This document shows, in pieces, positions 45,823-58,404 of a stretch of DNA of 64,000 nt (the first letter of the stretch is position 1; each line of letters opens with the position of its first letter). Both the position numbers and the translations under genes were made by a program. The stretch is from Warburgia ugandensis (Eukaryota > Streptophyta > Magnoliopsida > Canellales > Canellaceae), in NCBI GenBank assembly GCA_035236585.1, contig CP141138.1, positions 29,461,437 through 29,525,436 on the forward strand, in the 5' to 3' direction. The notes beneath the pieces are model-generated. The model was not told the DNA's origin. It was given only the letters and a program-made list of their open reading frames with translations, and ran no database searches.

Positions 45823-46958
45823 TCAGATCAGACCAAATATGTTTATACGGTGCATTCCCAGTAGTCCATCTATTTTTTGTTCATATTTATCATCTAAATC
45901 TCTTATATCTTTACTATAACATGTTTTTCTTAGGTTTTGAGATGCTCTAAATCCATCCAATGGTCTAGATCAATCTTTTAAGATAGCTTTTAAAGGTATT
46001 CCAATGGTGTTTGGTCAGATCAATTTTTCAACAAATTCTAGTTGGAAAAACCAATTTGACAGGGCAATTTGAGGTGGAAAAGTAGGAATAAGGAACGAGG
46101 AAGAGAGAGACCTACCTAGGTTATCCAAAGAGGAAAGGAAAGGATGGTGATGTCATGTGTGATATCCAATGAAGTAGGTGAGTGGATGGTGTGTTGTTTT
46201 TCCAGCAATGTCATTGAAAATGAAAATTGCCAAGGGTGGAAAGGAAAAAGGAAATAGGGAGAAGGGAAAGAAAGGGAAAGGGAAAAAGGGTCTCCAGCAA
46301 TGAGGCTTGGTGAAGGGAGGAGAACAAGGAAAGAGAGACAGCTAAACTGGAGGGAGAGAGCAGGGATGCTGGGTTGGGGATGGCACTTCGGAAGCGTTGT
46401 CTTTGATTCTAGCATGCAGTCTGTATAGTGCGTCAGCAAATGCACTGCCAATTAAGAGAGGAGAGAGAAGAAAAAGAAAGGGCAAAAAGAGAGAGAAAAG
46501 GAAGGGAAAGGAGGAGGAGGAGAAATGGAAAGAGGGAGAGTTAGGTGAAAGAGAGCAAAGTTTTCTTGAAAATTTTCATAAAAATATTTGGATTATTTAT
46601 AGGCTAAATTTTGATTATTTTATTAATTTTTTATAATTTATATTTACATTCCACTAAAATTATTTTAATAAAAGAGGAATTCCTACTATCTATACTTTCT
46701 TCTTTGTGCTAGCTACTCATCTTATTTATGGACCCCACACAAAAGTGAAATTATCATTTTACCCTTTTTGATAAAATCAAATTCTAAAAATTAAGAAAAT
46801 TATGGATTTTAATTCGAACTCCAATTTTAGCATGCTATAGTCATTAGACTCAATTTTTTTAGTACATTTTAAATATCCATGTTTCTAATTTTCTTGGAAT
46901 CTCAAATTCCAATTCTATTTTCAAAATTTTTAATTCACAAAAAATTGGGGTTATTACA

Positions 46959-46963
46959 CTATT
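46959..46963 (+). repeat. CTATT target duplication, right copy
   Basis: Exact match to 41,453-41,457. Confidence 0.88.
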
Positions 46964-47240
46964 GTATATCTTATTTGCTAGTAAGTCAATGCCTATTGTC
47001 CCTAGAGTCCCATCAAATCATGTGGTAGTTTATTCATGCTATGAGCATGAATCAACCATTTTGAAGGGAATTAGTATGCCACCACACACTAAGAGAGTGC
47101 CCATTACCATGGCTTTAGATGTGAATTCTAGCCTACCATTCCCTTTAGAAATGAAAAATATTATAACAACTGGGTAGGCAATTGTTTATAATGTTGCTTG
47201 GCGAGAGGCATTAGTCATTCACATAGCATCCACGGTATGT
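46964..47240 (+). pseudogene. DUF8039-like exon of the CACTA accessory gene
   Basis: The frame at 46,962-47,177 and beyond its stop reads NHVVVYSCY, ILKGISMPPHTKRVPI, then LPFPLEM and, after the TAG, NVAWREALVI. This resembles the domain in plant CACTA proteins with a VAxGTV start, HGxPLGxxxVRVxVD middle and a SHVAWPxxLV end. It lies between the transposase-like exon and the Ulp1 part, the usual order. One in-frame stop at about 47,175-47,177. A GT follows at about 47,232, possibly a donor site. Confidence 0.5.
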
Positions 47241-48040
47241 ATCTTATCATACTACCTTTCTCATCAATAACTTTTAGCAAGAGACCTCAATTTAATTGTT
47301 TATTAACTTTATATTGTTAATTAGCAATAACATGCACCATGGAGGTCGCCCATCATTGCACCATCACCTATTGCCACACTAATGGAACAGGGAATTGTAT
47401 GTATATTTGTTTTTTAATCATAAATTAAGTCTTCTTCATTGATTAATATTATTTAGCTAAAAATTTCTACATCTTTTACAATAGTCATCTAAGGATCATG
47501 TGTAAGTCCTATCTAACACGCCTCAATTCCTAAGGTTAATCTATAGTCTCATAATGAAGATAGGGTAATCAACCTTATACAAATCAAGGAGGTAGTGTTT
47601 GTCGATGACGTTGTTGAAGTGCCACTTATGGCAGAGGACCTATTATGAGTTTGCCTATAAGATCAACTTGAGCACCCTCACATTGTCTCCTACATAGGTA
47701 TATGCAAATATTTGTTTATAAAATATTTGATATTACATGTTATATTTTTATGGAATAGGTAATAGTTATCTCTTTTATATATGTCTTGAATGATCCAAGT
47801 AGGCTTTTAAAGATTGTGGTTATACTTTATCAATTCCTTGACCTCAACATCATTTGTGGAGTGGTGGAGAAATGGTCAATAGAGAGGTGTATTGATGATA
47901 TTTTACCAAGCTTCTTCTAATGCTCTAAGGGATAAGGCTTAATGATTCCCTATAATAGTTCGTAAGTTTTAATTTTCTTGTTTTCTTGCCAGCTTATTCT
48001 ATACTTATAGATTGTTAACTTTAGGTACAATTTATATGAC
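47241..48040 (+). other. Linker or introns before the Ulp1-like part
   Basis: About 800 bp with short possible exons only. 47,560-47,650 includes a QIKEVVFVDDVVEVPLMAEDLL-like run. No domain is recognised. Confidence 0.35.
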
Positions 48041-48510
48041 TATCTATATAGGGCTCATTGGATGCGCACAGTGGGCACACTTTCATTTTTTATTCTTGTG
48101 AATTGAACATTTGTCCCGCCCTTGCAGAAATTATAAATAAGTAAGCTTTTATTCTTTTCATGTATTATGTGTAGATAAATAATTTGTTATTCATCTATAA
48201 TGCATTTGAAATTTAAATTTGTAGAGCACGGTTAACATGGGCTATTCTAATCAAGACTATATAACCATTGAAACTCACTTAGAAGAATGTCAAGGTATAG
48301 AAAATAATTAATTACTTTATTTTACCACCAATTAAACTTATAATATTACAAATGATATTTATAAATTCTTTTTATTGTTCTCATTGTACATTGCCCTAGA
48401 CAATAGTCTAATTGGGAGTGCGGGTACTATGCTGAGATACATGAGGACCCTAATATTCAATGATGTTGGTGTCTCCCAATTAAGAAAGCTAAGACACTTT
48501 TTACTTTTCA
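48041..48510 (+). pseudogene. Ulp1-type cysteine protease remnant (C48) of the CACTA element
   Basis: Two blocks of a SUMO-protease fold. Block 1 has AHWM (His at 48,056-48,058), then F(Y)SCELN...EIINK (about 48,092-48,143), matching GHW followed by the FDSL...IIN region. Block 2 reads CPRQ, a stop, SNWECGYY at 48,392-48,430; this matches the CPxQ...ECGYYVMRYM motif with the catalytic Cys at 48,419-48,421. A one-base shift directly after GYY moves LRYMRTLI to the next frame. An intron probably separates the blocks. Such Ulp1 domains are known in plant CACTA and Mutator-like elements. The copy is dead and is cut off by the Athila LTR at 48,521. Confidence 0.62.
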
Positions 48511-49632
48511 TAATCATATATGTTGATGTTTTTCGCAAGTGCAGGGGATATTGTAGTATAGCTAATGCAAGTATGGGTCAATCTCATGGGGACTTGACTT
48601 AAAAGTGGGAATTTTAATAAAATTTAATTATCTAAAATTAAAAATAAATTACTAAAATTTATTGAGATTATTGGAATTATAATCAAAGTTTAGATCTAAT
48701 CAACTTCTAAAAATTATAAAATTTTTAGTTCCTAAATAAAGAAAATAAATTAAATAACATGTAAAAAAAACTACTTCCCTAACTTAATCACTGTCAATAT
48801 CTTTAAATCTGGTCTTCTGAGAGTTGATCATTCTTTATACACATCTTCAAAACATCCTTGATTATAGATATACTGGTTGAATTAATCAGATTCGTCAAAA
48901 TCTTATAGATCTGGAGTAATTTGTGATTTTGAGATTTGGATGGTCTAAATCAAGTTACTAATTTCATATTAAAGATCAGAGATATTAATTAAGACCAAGG
49001 ATATCCTAAGAATGACATAGAAAAATTAATTGGAAAACATAGAAGAAACATAGGAGAAATTGAGAATTCTTAGTTGATTAAGGCTAACCCATTGATTGGG
49101 TTAAGCCTTAATTGATCTAGTTGGATTGGATTGTTCCTGGATAAGAAAAACACAGATAACATAGAACTGGAATAAAATGGGATACATATGTAAATAAAGT
49201 AGGGACATAGATGTAATTAAAACAAAAGGATAGAAATGAGATTTTAATTAAAGACCTAAGGGCAAAAATGGAATTAAGCCAAATTGTAAATAAATAAAAA
49301 AAGGAGAAACCCAACAAGGAGGACACCAGAGAAGAAGGTGGGAACGAGGAGGAAAGAAAAGATGAGGGGGGAGGATGCAAGAGGAAACTCAGACGGGGTT
49401 TCATTCCCTTAGCCAGCCGACGACAAGAAAAATGCTAGAGTGAAGGCAACTGGGATGTCCAGTGCCATCAGTAGTGAGATCCAGCTGCACAAAACAAAGT
49501 CGTTGATGCGGCCTGTTTGGCCTTGCCTATGGTGAGGGAGAACAGATCAGAGGGTAGAGAACGGTGAAGCCACCATGGTGTCGGTGATGCAGAACAGGGA
49601 CAGAGGCGGTGTTGGATTCGGATGCCCTCATG

Positions 49633-52444
49633 TGTAATACCCGAGCAATTTACACTATTTTTAACGAAAATTGAACATTCTATAGGAAATAAACTGAGTT
49701 AAATGTTTCACTTTATTTAAAATAGTAAATGAAGGAATTTGTGAAGAAACTTAGTACCATTAGATTCTACTCGAAAAATGGAATCCAACGCCTCAAAAAT
49801 CACCTAAAACGGAGTTCGTATGAAGAAGTTACAGCCATTTAAAGATAGGGGTATTTCTGAAAATTGAACAAAAAAACAAAAAAGGACGAAAAATGCAGGG
49901 GCCGTTTTAATAACGGCACCCCCTGTCTTCATCAACCTCCTGACCCCTCCAGAAACCCGTTTTTCCCGACTTCTCTAGAATACACTAGGGGAAATGGAGG
50001 CACCGCCATTGAGGGGCACTGCCTTCTCCCCTCTATAAAAACCCCATCTTCCCCCTCTTCAAAATCACATTTTTTCCAGCCATTTGAGACTGGGGTTTCC
50101 GACAAAATCGGAAACCTGTCTCAACCCATCTCCCTGCATTTTTCTAGCAATGGCCAGGCCCAAGTCAGGCCAGCCATTGCCATTTTTCTCCATGCCCTTT
50201 CTCCTTTCCAGTCTAGCAATAGGGTTTTCCCCCTTGTTCGAGTTTTTCGGCGAGCAGGCACACCCACTGGGGAAAAAGGGCATTCCAGGCTATAGGGAAG
50301 CTGTTCCTCCACTTTTCCTCTCCATTTTGCTTCCCCGGGGCCAGATCCATTCCAGATCTGGTCTTTTCCAATCATTTTCTAGCCAGGTTCCTGGCCGAAA
50401 AATGCTCCTAAGCCAGTTCAGCCAGCCTTGTACGAACCAACCAGTTTTTCTAGCCAAAATTCCTAGATAGAAGACATTCCCAAGCTGCTCAGATGACCTT
50501 GCACAAGTCAGGCATCCCAGGGACGCCTTGCTCCATGTGCGCCTAGGACAGGGTCCCAGGGATGAGCTCCTGGCGTACGACAGTGCGTACACTGTCCTAG
50601 GTGCGGCCTTCGAGTGCGCGTGCGACATGGGGCACGGGTCCTAGCCAACCAGGGTGCACGGGGTGCCCTGGGAGCTGAGACGCGCCATGCTACAAGGTGC
50701 GTCCGTGCGATGATGTGCGTCATAGCACGTCACTTGAGCATGCATGTACGCGTACAAAACGCAATCCCTGGCACGGCCTTTGGGTGCGCACACACATAAG
50801 GCAGTCGCAGTTCAACCAGGATACACGGGTGTCCTGGGAACTGGGGCACGCGAACCTAATGAGACTTTAAAGTTAGGATTAGAGGATAAATTATAGAATC
50901 TAACTATTGGAAAGTAGATCCACACCATAGGATCTAGCCTGATGAATAAATTAGGCAAGGACCTTGGACCCAATAGGCAGAGCTAGCAATCTAATGACTA
51001 AATGGATTGAAATTAATAAGGACTCCTTGTATCCATTCATACCCAGGAGTTTATAAATGAGGCCCAGGGATGGGTTGAAGTGATAAAGGACGTGACTCCA
51101 GGAGACTTTGAGGTAGGTGCTCTATCACTACTAAACTTTTTAAAAGAGCCATGATTGTTTTGAGAATGCATGTTTTAAGTATAAGTATATGACTTGTTTA
51201 GCATGACTTAATTCAACATACATATGATAAATGCTTTATGCATAGATATGTTTTGCAAATAATTGCATATGCATTATGATAGATATGTTTTGCAAATAAT
51301 TGCATATACATTATGCATAGATATGTTTTGCAAACAAATGCATATATTGTATGATTTGTGAGCATTGAGTTTTTTGAAAGATTGCATGTCCTTGAGGTTT
51401 ACCAAAAGACGCTGGGTAGGCAGTTGTAAGGGACCAAAGAGGATAGGTTTTGAAAAAGAGGTTTTCGCTTGTTTGATCCAATATGATTTGGGCTGATAAG
51501 CTCGTGGGCGTTATTCCGAGAGGTTTGGGTTGGCCTCCAGCCTCTACCACTATTAGGTGGATGGGTACCGCACCCAAAAAGGGCAACGTCTGTACGTCGA
51601 CTGCGTGTGGTACAGGGGGCTACCACTGGTGTCATGGCACTAGGTTGACGTGTCATATGCCCCAGTGAGGCTATGGCCAAGTGTCCTTAGGTACCCCGGG
51701 ACCACACGGCGGCGTGGTCATGGGCATAGTTTGGACCCTATGGTTTGAGAATTTATTTGCATTGCATATGGCATGACATAAGGTTGGTCGACCATACCAG
51801 ATATCCATGAGTTAGATTCAGTGGAGCATCTTATGCATATCATTATGTTTATGATATATGATACTTTCGACTTGGATTATGCTATTCTTGAAGTCGTCAG
51901 TATTCCGATTTGATAGTGGTTTTTAGTATCGACATTGACCATGATTGTTCGAACATGCACATGTTTTAAAGAGCATATGATTTTAAACATAACATGCATT
52001 GCAAAACTAGTAGTGATAGACTCCTACTGAGTATAGTATATACTCACCCTATCCTTAACATTTTTCAGGATAGTTCCACTCACAAATAGAAGACATCTCA
52101 GGAGATATTATTGCTGCGAGCAAGTGAATAAACAAAGGAGACAACTATACATGTGAGTAAACTCTCTACCCTTTGGATATATATTTGTATTTATTTACTG
52201 TTGGACTGTGTACTGTGACTAGATAAACCTGGAGAAAAACATTTATGATTTCTAAAGTTTTTCAAAAATTACTTTGGTTGTTGTGAAAGCAAATGACACT
52301 CGAGGTTTTCAAAACGAGTTTAAAACTAAAGATTTTTCGCTGCATTGCATGGTTTTTATAAAATGGTTTTCAAATAGGGTTGCATCCCGCCTTAGGAATT
52401 AGATATTGCATTTAAAAATGCATGGGAAAACCCAAGTCGTCACA
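49633..52444 (+). mobile_element. Solo LTR, 2.8 kb, chromovirus type
   Basis: Begins TGTAATACCCGAGC and ends CCAAGTCGTCACA. TCATG (49,628-49,632) and CCATG (52,445-52,449) form a 5-bp duplication with one mismatch. The uninterrupted sequence at about 63,855 in the other LTR confirms the insertion point. It contains GC-rich patches at 49,900-50,860 and 51,480-51,720, which produce many spurious open frames. No protein gene is present. Confidence 0.87.
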
Positions 52445-52532
52445 CCATGGCTGTGCAGAAAATAGTTGGGTTGGTCTGAGCAGTGGAGGGATTGGTGAAG
52501 GTGGGAAACAAAAGGAACTAGGGATAGAGTAC

Positions 52533-52533
<1 letters not shown>

Positions 52534-52591
<58 letters not shown>
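52534..52591 (+). repeat. (GA)n microsatellite
   Basis: A run of GA in the purine-rich tract of the 3' LTR. It aligns with the (GA)n run at 63,954-64,000 in the 5' LTR. Confidence 0.95.
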
Positions 52592-52595
<4 letters not shown>

Positions 52596-53404
52596 AGTGC
52601 GACAGAGTGGTGATGAGGAAGAGGCTCGATATGGGGTGATGGGAGATCGAAAGGGCTATGGTGCTAACTAGCCTGGTGTAGTGAAAAAAAGAGGGAGATT
52701 GAGAGTATGTAGGAGAGAAGAGGAGAGGAGATGAGAGTGAAAGATACAAGAGGAAACTCCTGGTGAAGGGGGTGGTGCGTGAGAGAGGGAGTCATGGGAT
52801 ATGGAGAGAAAAGGAGAGAAGAGAAAGTAGGGAGAGAGGGAAGAGGGGGTACGGTTTGGTAATGGAAGATGGTGGAGAGAAAGGCAAGAGGAAAAGGAGA
52901 ATGTGAGAGAGAGTGGGAAAGGAAAGAGAGAAAAATAAGAAAGAGGGAGTGAGGGAAAGAGAGTGGAGAGAGGGCTATAGTTGCATGCCTCTTTTCTTTT
53001 ATAACCTTCTCTACTTCTAATTTGGTTTCCCCACTTTGCTTTGGAAACTCCTCCACAAGTTCAAGTTGCCTTCTCCATGCTATTTTCCTTTTGTCAATGA
53101 TTCCCAATTGAGCTCAATTATTTTCTAGGAAACTATCCTATTCATCTGTAAGAGTGATCTAGCCCATCCAATGCTCTTTAGGATAATCTGCAAAATAAAA
53201 GATCAAATTAGAGTCATCTGGATGGTACATTAATCATCTAATGAGCTCTAATGATCATCTGACTGTTGATTTTGACAAATTAAGGTTTGGATGGTCAATT
53301 GAAGCTAAATTCAAAATCAAGGTAAATTTTACAAATTTGAACAATTAGATTATCTAATTGAATGCTAAATTAAGGGTATTTGGACTAAAATTAAACACTT
53401 AACA

Positions 53405-55140
53405 CACCACCCAACCAGGATTTTGCTAGTCCATAGCAAAACATGTGAAAAACTAAATTTTAAAGTTCCAAAATTTATTTTCAAATCAACTCCTTTTTTT
53501 CCTTAGAGAATTATCTTCAATAAATCATCAACTTTAGCATACTAATAAAAATGACTGAAAAATTCAAAACCCTTCCCATATGCTAAAGTCATTCCACTTA
53601 AGCTCAAATCTCAAAGTGAGTGCCTGCGAATACAGTCTACGCATAGAATAATCTTTATCTTTAAGTAGACTTCTAACTTTTTGAACTCGATTTGAAATAT
53701 GTTTTGACCTTAATCCTTGCTCATGACATACTCTCTAAAACAAAATCTCTCAGATAGAGGGTTTTTTAATTATGTGAGCTAAGTCAATAAAAGCAAATTT
53801 ATCTTACATATACTCATGAAAAACGGGAGTTACTAAGGAATTTGATTGTTTTGATCCCTTTAGAATAGATGTCATTACCTTTGAATATTTAGAAATACCA
53901 CTCTTTTAGATCCTATCCATTCATTTTCTCATCAAGACTATATTCATCCTAGAATTAATAGGTCTTTAATTGGGACAAGACATAGTCTTAGGACATGGTA
54001 CCAAAGAAAGGGTATAAGGGTATTCAAAGTGTCTTCAAAAACAAGTAGAGGTCTTCTACTAAGGTTGAGAAGTCTTTCTTTTCTTGTACAGAAGTGAATA
54101 ATTCCTTTTTCACTTTTCTTTGTATTCTTCAAACTTTTTTTTCTAGATCTTTTCTTTATATTCTAGTACTTTTGAATCATTTTGAAGAACATTTCTTTTC
54201 TTGTTATTCACTTTTCTACTTTCATTGCAATTAAAAGGTATATCTTCATTCATCTCTAACTTATTTTTCAAAGAAAATGGGTAATGGATAATTTATACTA
54301 GGTTAATATGGGTGAAGGATAATTTGGGTGACAAAACAAAATGGCTTATAAAAAAGGCTCAAGTTGACCAACTAGTGATAAAATTACTTTTAGGTAGGCT
54401 TTATATCTCTAAGTTAACAAGAAGGATGTGCTAAATCATTTTCTAGGTTTCCTATAATCTATCTGATTCAATGAACTTTTAGAACTTTAAAGATATTATT
54501 ATAATTATTCAAGTAATTAGCCAAAATTTAAGAGTTGGTGGGATCAATTTCCTTTAAGTGTTCTGAAGAAAATTAGGAACATTTATAACCTCTCAAAAAG
54601 GGTGAATGGCTCTAAAACTCAATAAGGTTATAGATCTCCACTAAATTCTTCTTAATTTATAAGTTATAATAACTTATCAATCTGGACTATCTATATGCAA
54701 CTGCATGTATAGATGTGATATGAGACTTTGCTTTCTTGGAATACTTTAGAAAATGAGTAAAATAATGAATTAATTATATTTAATTATATTAATAAGCTAA
54801 AGTTATCTAGATTAATCTTCAAAAAATTCTAATTCTCATCATAGTGCAGGAATTGAACTAAAAAAAATTTAAAAAAAAATTCTCACCCTGTCTCTCTCTT
54901 CTTCTTTTTTTGAAAAATCAAGAAAATCACCTAAAAACCTAAACAAAAAACTAGAATTCTCTAGAATTCTACACCCTCAACCTAACAGAAAGATTGTCCT
55001 CAATGTTTAAAAAGTAGGACCTAAAATGAATATTGGTGATGTAAAAAACAACAAAAAGAAAGAAAAAAAACTCTAGGTTGCCTCTAGTGAGCGCTAAGTT
55101 TAACGTCTTCAACCAGACTTATCCTAATGTACCCTAATCT
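53405..55140 (-). mobile_element. Athila 3' internal region
   Basis: Non-coding part between the end of pol and the 3' LTR. On minus it begins near 55,100 with a CGCTCACTAGAGGCAACC motif, the counterpart of the one at about 16,790. Phrases near 53,960-54,400 match those at about 15,740-16,200. No frames of interest. Confidence 0.7.
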
Positions 55141-56302
55141 AGACTCAACTAGTATTGAGTTTTCCTAATCCTAACAATGAAATGGTAGGATTTCTCACAC
55201 CACTTCAAAATCTCGCGATGGTCAATATTTTCCATCCATCCTAGCATTGTGACATAGTCAACTACCACGATTGTAAACTGAGTGAGACCACTCTGATGAT
55301 CTCCCATCTTTAAAATTTCATGGTAATCAATAAATTTCCCCCACCCTAAAAATTTAGGTGGTGTAATCTCTGTAATAATGTGAACTACCATGAATTTGAA
55401 TTCTATTGAACCGTATGTAGATGGATGGTTCTTCTTTTCCCTTACATTGTCCTAAAATTGGGTTATAAGCTGAGTACGCCCTTCCCAAAAAGGTTGTTCT
55501 TGTATTAATAGAGGAGAGAACATGGCTTTGGTTAAACCCTAAGTATCTTCTAATATGTACCCTAGAGTTGGTTGATGTAGGACTAGTACATCACTGGACT
55601 TTTTGTCCTTTTGTGTTATTGGAACAGGTAAGATTTCAGGTGGGCCTATTTTCTTATCTAATGGTTGTTCATTTAAGATCTGTAGGTCCCATTCAAGTTC
55701 ATTTTCTACATTACAAGGCTCAATTAGAATATCAGGCTTTGCAAGGGGTTCTACTGATGATGGGAGGGGAGTGGATTCACTCGATTGAAGTTCCTCAAAC
55801 TGAAGTTTCCATTTTTTTGTATCCATGATGGGAATAGAATCAAGGAGGGCATTAACTTCCTCCATTAATGCATCCTCATTAAACTCATTAAAATGGCTCA
55901 AATAGGCTTTAAGTGAGTCTGACACGGAAGATGACTAAAACTAATCTTGTACACTTGAATTGATCATGTTGACACTGTACACATCATCAATGTTTTCACT
56001 AGGTTGCTGACCAATGTTGAAGATATTTAGCTCTAATGTCATATTTCCAAAGGACAGTTTCATGACACCATTTCTGTAGTTAATTAAGGCATTGGAGGTA
56101 GCCAAAAATGGTCATCCCAAGATGACAGGTATTTCATTCTTTTCATTCACCACTGGTTGTGTATCTAGAACTAGAAAATCTACAAGGAAACAAAATTGTT
56201 CTACTTGGACTAACACATCCTCTATTATCCCTCTTGGTATTTTTACAGAACAATTAGCTAGTTGGAGTGTAGTAGATGTAGGTTTCAGTTCACTTAGACC
56301 TA
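55141..56302 (-). pseudogene. Athila gag-pol linker; RT, RNase H and integrase deleted
   Basis: The minus frame at 55,539-55,925 (128 codons) holds KWKLQFEELQSSESTPLPSS, the acidic proline-rich spacer that lies between protease and RT in Athila. Beyond it the frame at 55,149-55,391 resembles nothing known and then the post-integrase region starts, so the whole RT-RNase H-integrase part is absent. The element could only have moved with enzymes supplied in trans. Confidence 0.65.
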
Positions 56303-56600
56303 ACTATTTATATACCGAATATGGTAATAAGTTCACACTAGATCCCAAATTAAGCAAGGCTTGGTTAATCTTGTGGTTGCCAATAATGCAAGTAAGAGTG
56401 GGGCAACTTAGATCTTTGTACTTTGGTGGTGTATGATATTGAAGAAGAGAACTTACTTGTTTAGTAAAAAATGCCTTATTTTGGACATTTAGTTTTCTCT
56501 TTATGATGCATAAATCTTTTAAGAATTTGGCATATGATGGGATTTGTTTTATTCCATCTAAGATTGGTATGTTGATCTTGACTTGCATGAAAATCTCTAA
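56303..56600 (-). pseudogene. Athila aspartic protease region
   Basis: Minus frame at 56,304-56,588: NIPILDGIKQIPSYAKFLKDLC, then TPPKYKDLSCPTLTCIIG, then the active-site block ALLNLGSSVNLLPYSVY. In the family this block is LLDLGAS; here the catalytic Asp is Asn, so the protease is dead. It follows gag in the expected order, and the frame is otherwise well kept over 94 codons. Confidence 0.88.
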
Positions 56601-58404
56601 AATCTCATCATTAGAAGCAGACTTTGGAGCTTGACATAACCTTTGAGGAAATGGAGTAGGTATAGGACATGAGTCAACAGGTGAAATAGGATCCTTCTGT
56701 TTAGAGTTTTCTTTAACTTTCGTGGATTTTTCTACCTTTTCAGTCTTTTGGGGCTCATCTTTCTCATTTCTTTTACCACTCCTAAAATGGTAACAGCTTT
56801 AGTATGTTCCATGGTAGAGGTGGATGATTCATCAGATGTATTGGTGCTAACCGCATGTTATCCCTTAAGGTTTGCTCGTGGTTGAGCTGAGAACTTTCCT
56901 TTTTCCATACTTTGCATCCATTGACTCATCATGTTCTTTATTTCATTCATAGACTGGTTAGTTTTTTTCAATTGGGCTTCTAATTGAGATATTTTCCTTT
57001 CCTGGTTTTGAACGTGTTGATTGTTATTATCCTCTACATGCCTTTTAGGTGGGGGCAAGTAAAGTCCAGAAGAAAGGGGTTGATGAGTTTGGTATGGTAG
57101 GGATTTTATTGATGAGGTTGATATAGTCCTAGTTATGGAACATTGGCAGTAGGTCCATTTTTCCAATTGAAATTTGGATGGTTTCTGTAATTGGGGTTGT
57201 AAGTCTTTGAATATGGGGAGAAAGGTCTTTTATACATGATAAGTGCATTAGCCTGATCATGAAGTATGTCTTGGAATGATGGAATGGTAGGACATTCCTA
57301 AGTAAGATGGGTGGTACTCTCATAGATGCTACACACTTGTTCTTCTTTATTTGAGTTTTTCTTTCCTATTTCTATGGCTTCTACTTTTCTTGCCAGGGAT
57401 GCTACTCTGGCATTGATATCATCTTTTTCAAACATAGCATACATACCTCCCTTAAGCATGGGTGGATTAAGCTTAGGAATATCTATATGTTCTATTCTTT
57501 CTGAGTTAGCCCAAGTCTGTGCACTTTCAGCTAGCCATTCCAAAAACTCCTCAGCCTCATCTAGTTATTTGTTGAGAAAGTTACCATTACACATCATTGC
57601 TCATGTCAGAATTAAGTCCTTCACAAAAGAACCTGATGATGCGCCATGGTTCATAGCCATGATGGCGACAAATGAGTAGTAGATCTTTAAACCTTTCCCA
57701 GCATTGATAGAATGATTTTTTATCCTTTTGGGTAAATTTCATTATTTACAGCAAAGTGTAGTAGGGAAAAACTTTTTCAAAAATTCCCTAGTCATTTCAT
57801 TCCATGTTCTTATGGAACCTTCTGAAAGTGCATTAAACTACATTTTTTCTTATTCCTTTAAAGAGAAAGGAAAACTTTTAAGCTTAACAGTGTTAAGACC
57901 TATATTTTGTGTTCTTTGGGTGCTACATACCTCTTCAAATTCTTTAAGGTGCAAGTAAGGACTCTCACTGTCTAACCCATGGAATTGGAGAAGTAATTGG
58001 ATTACTCCCGTTTTTAATTCTAACACACTAGCATTCTGAGGAAGAATTACACAGGATGGTGTACTGGTGTGTGTAGGCTTAAGGTAGTCTTCTAAAGTTC
58101 TGCCATGAAAGTTTTCATAACCCTCATTATTATCCTCATGTTCACTCTGTTGGTCCCACTCCCTATTGTTATTTCTTATCCAATCTTTATTTGGTTGATG
58201 ATTATTCCTCCTTGGTGGAGGTTGATATTCATCTTCCATCGGGGGTGGTGGGTCCTCATTCATGGTGAGTGGAGGCCCTTGACTACCATGGGGTAAATTA
58301 CCCCTTGAGTTTTGATCAATCATTGATGTGGCCTGATCTTGTTGTATATCTTTTTGGTCGTACTTGACCAACCTTTCAGTTTTGTCGCATCTCCAAAAGT
58401 GCAT
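56601..58404 (-). pseudogene. Athila gag
   Basis: Gag on minus starting at about 58,404. First open part at 57,850-58,404 (184 codons): a Pro- and Asn-rich N-terminus, then RTLEDYLKPTHTSTPSCVIL, LLLQFHGLDSESPYLHLKEF and LKSFPFSLK, all typical of Athila gag. Further blocks lie in other frames: GSIRTWNEMTREFLKKFFP (about 57,770-57,830), ICRHHGYEPW (about 57,640-57,670), EFLEWLAESAQTW (57,500-57,545) and a coiled region at 56,858-57,166. At least four frameshifts or stops. Gag would form the particle coat in the cytoplasm. Confidence 0.85.

Larger units (their letters stand above)
41458..46958 (-). mobile_element. Reverse solo LTR, 5.5 kb, perfect CTATT duplication
   Basis: In minus orientation it starts TGTAATAACCCC at 46,958 and ends AACCCGAGTTGTCACA at 41,458, the same termini as the other chromovirus-type LTRs here. 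A perfect 5-bp duplication (CTATT) brackets it, and the CACTA frame resumes after it. Inside are an inverted duplication of its own 3' end (42,009-42,675), short tandem repeats (42,787-42,915), a GC-rich tandem pair (45,546-45,822) and a 370-bp segment shared with the Athila leader at 58,645-59,005. No protein genes. Confidence 0.88.
48521..53404 (-). mobile_element. Athila-type 3' LTR, split by a nested solo LTR
   Basis: In minus orientation it starts TGTTAAGTG at 53,404 and ends AAAACATCAACA at 48,521. Own sequence is 48,521-49,632 and 52,445-53,404, about 2.07 kb. It corresponds closely to the 5' LTR at 59,597-64,000. The TATA element (TTATAAAAG on minus, 52,996-53,004) is in the same place as in the other family members. 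A purine-rich tract and (GA)n lie at 52,534-52,980. A purine-rich primer tract (GGTTGGGTGGTG on minus) is just inside. Confidence 0.8.

Noticed and set aside
45528-45950. Overlapping frames of up to 118 codons around the GC-rich tandem repeat
   Set aside because: The frames mirror the 132-bp period on both strands, so they are repeat artefacts.
49864-50799. Several overlapping open frames on both strands, one rich in Arg and Ala
   Set aside because: They lie inside a solo LTR in a GC-rich patch where stops are rare; no motif, and frames on both strands are equally open.
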